Positions 62,908 to 64,000 of a DNA stretch of 64,000 nt are shown here, piece by piece; within the stretch, counting starts at the first letter, position 1, and each line of letters starts with the position of its first letter. Made by a program: the position numbers and the translations under genes. Source of the stretch: Aliiglaciecola sp. LCG003 (GTDB lineage: Bacteria > Pseudomonadota > Gammaproteobacteria > Enterobacterales > Alteromonadaceae); contig NZ_CP128185.1 of the NCBI RefSeq assembly GCF_030316135.1, positions 930,001-994,000 on the forward strand. The letters run 5' to 3'. Under the pieces are notes generated by a model. The model searched no databases. It was given only the letters and a program-made list of their open reading frames with translations, and was not told the origin of the DNA.

Positions 62908-63987
62908 ATGACCAATACAACAGTTCTTCACCCTAAGCATATCGAAGCCGGCGCAAAAATGGTTGATTTTCATGGCTGGGAAATGCCAATCAACTATGGT
63001 TCTCAAATCGAAGAGCATCACGCAGTACGCCAAGATGCGGGTATGTTTGATGTGTCGCATATGACCATTGTGGATGTCAAAGGCCCTCAAGCGAAAGGTT
63101 ACTTGCGCACCTTACTGGCCAATGACGTGGCTAAATTAACTGAAAAAGGTAAGGCACTTTATAGCGGCATGTTGAATGACGACGGCGGCGTGGTGGACGA
63201 TTTAATTGTTTACCATTTTGACGATACTGACTACCGCTTGGTGGTTAACTCAGCCACCCGTGAAAAAGACATGAACTGGTTAAATGGGGTTGCCTCCGGA
63301 TTTGATGTAAGCATCACAGAACGTCCAGAGTTCGCCATGATCGCCGTGCAAGGCCCCAATGCTAAAGCCAAAGCGGCTCAATTATTTTCTGACGCGCAAA
63401 AAGAAGCGGTAGCGGGAATGAAACCGTTTTTCGGTGTGCAAGCTGAAGACTTGTTTATCGCCACTACGGGTTATACCGGTGAAGCGGGCTACGAAATCAT
63501 GGTGCCTAACGAAGTAGCTGCTGATTTCTGGCAAAGATTACTGAACGCTGGCGTAGTGCCTTGCGGCCTAGGTGCTCGTGATACTTTGCGTTTAGAAGCT
63601 GGGATGAATTTATACGGGCAAGATATGGATGAAACCGTTTCTCCATTGGCAGCCAACATGGGCTGGACAATCACCTGGGAGCCGCAAGACAGAGTTTTCA
63701 TGGGACGCAGCGCACTCGAAGCCCAAAAAGCAGCCGGTACCGACAAGCTAGTAGGTTTAGTGATGACCGACAAAGGCGTGCTCAGGGCAGGGCAAAAAGT
63801 CAAAGTGTCTGAAGGGGAAGGCGTGATCACATCAGGCACCTTTTCACCGACGTTAGGACACAGCATCGCGATGGCCAGAATTCCAGCCACTCAAGACACA
63901 ACAGCTGAAGTTGAAATGCGCAAGAAGTGGGTTACAGTCAATATTGTAAAACCTAGCTTTGTTAGAAATGGCAAAAGCGTACTTTAA
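62908..63987 (+). CDS. gcvT: Aminomethyltransferase GcvT (glycine cleavage T protein)
   Basis: Transfers the aminomethyl carbon from GcvH-bound glycine to tetrahydrofolate and frees ammonia. 359 residues, complete (E. coli 364). [26 protein letters not shown], the catalytic Asp region [13 protein letters not shown] (about 92-104), [11 protein letters not shown] and the C-terminal [10 protein letters not shown] are conserved. gcvH and gcvP are expected just beyond the window. No glycine riboswitch was found in the 148 bp upstream. Confidence 0.97.
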   Translation: MTNTTVLHPKHIEAGAKMVDFHGWEMPINYGSQIEEHHAVRQDAGMFDVSHMTIVDVKGPQAKGYLRTLLANDVAKLTEKGKALYSGMLNDDGGVVDDLIVYHFDDTDYRLVVNSATREKDMNWLNGVASGFDVSITERPEFAMIAVQGPNAKAKAAQLFSDAQKEAVAGMKPFFGVQAEDLFIATTGYTGEAGYEIMVPNEVAADFWQRLLNAGVVPCGLGARDTLRLEAGMNLYGQDMDETVSPLAANMGWTITWEPQDRVFMGRSALEAQKAAGTDKLVGLVMTDKGVLRAGQKVKVSEGEGVITSGTFSPTLGHSIAMARIPATQDTTAEVEMRKKWVTVNIVKPSFVRNGKSVL

Positions 63988-64000
63988 TTCACTACCCAAA

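Overview
The window reads as ordinary chromosome of a marine gammaproteobacterium of the Alteromonadaceae, most like Paraglaciecola/Glaciecola. The evidence is moderate GC, gene families and conserved gene order: apaH-apaG-rsmA-pdxA-surA-lptD, xerD-dsbC-recJ, pilA-pilC-pilD-coaE-zapD-yacG, nadC/ampD-ampE, pdhR-aceE-aceF-lpd, serA-rpiA-fau-6S RNA-ygfB-pepP-ubiH-ubiI, and gcvT. The genus is inferred, not proven. No rRNA, tRNA or CRISPR was seen.

Layout. 1-6.4 kb (minus): an overlapping operon for Ap4A hydrolysis, 16S rRNA methylation, pyridoxal phosphate synthesis and outer-membrane biogenesis (SurA, LptD). 6.5-15.4 kb (plus): MurNAc recycling kinase and uridylyltransferase, DjlA, a large Sel1-repeat lipoprotein, XerD, DsbC, RecJ. 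15.4-22 kb (minus): a small periplasmic protein, YacG, ZapD, CoaE, type IV pilus genes without pilB, NadC and a membrane-anchored retropepsin-like protease. 22-31 kb (plus): AmpD, AmpE, then the pyruvate dehydrogenase locus with two PdhR-type operators. 31-34.6 kb: a wax ester/triacylglycerol synthase operon with two hydrolases. 34.8-38.8 kb: an HDOD protein, two tandem DUF481 barrels and a further outer-membrane protein. 38.9-40.9 kb: an IS1111-type insertion sequence inside a 220-bp duplication. 40.7-48.4 kb (minus): cupredoxin-like protein, SerA, RpiA, Fau, hybrid histidine kinase, nucleoside hydrolase and ribokinase (ribose salvage feeding RpiA), and an orphan protein. 48.55-53.3 kb: 6S RNA, then ygfB-pepP-ubiH-ubiI. 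53.3-59 kb: a repeat array with three more identical IS copies. 59-64 kb: a TPR protein, an amidohydrolase, a LysR regulator and GcvT.

The most unusual part is the repeat biology. Four 1519-bp IS1111/IS110-type elements with identical transposases sit in short repeats that share the core GTGG[A/G]TGTCC. Three of them form a perfect tandem array of period 1692 bp. The 409-bp noncoding 3' region of the IS contains an 8-mer identical to the target and a 9-mer identical to the right-end junction, as expected of a bridge/seek guide RNA. Around the target repeats are nested partial duplications that all restart at the same terminus (left side) or all finish at the same terminus (right side). A second locus shows a comparable pattern with a different flank. 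This suggests a process that acts at the repeat tips, possibly a REP/RAYT-type or other single-end reaction, and amplifies DNA including the IS.

Two conserved neighbours are missing from expected places: pilB between pilA and pilC, and zapA between 6S RNA and ygfB.
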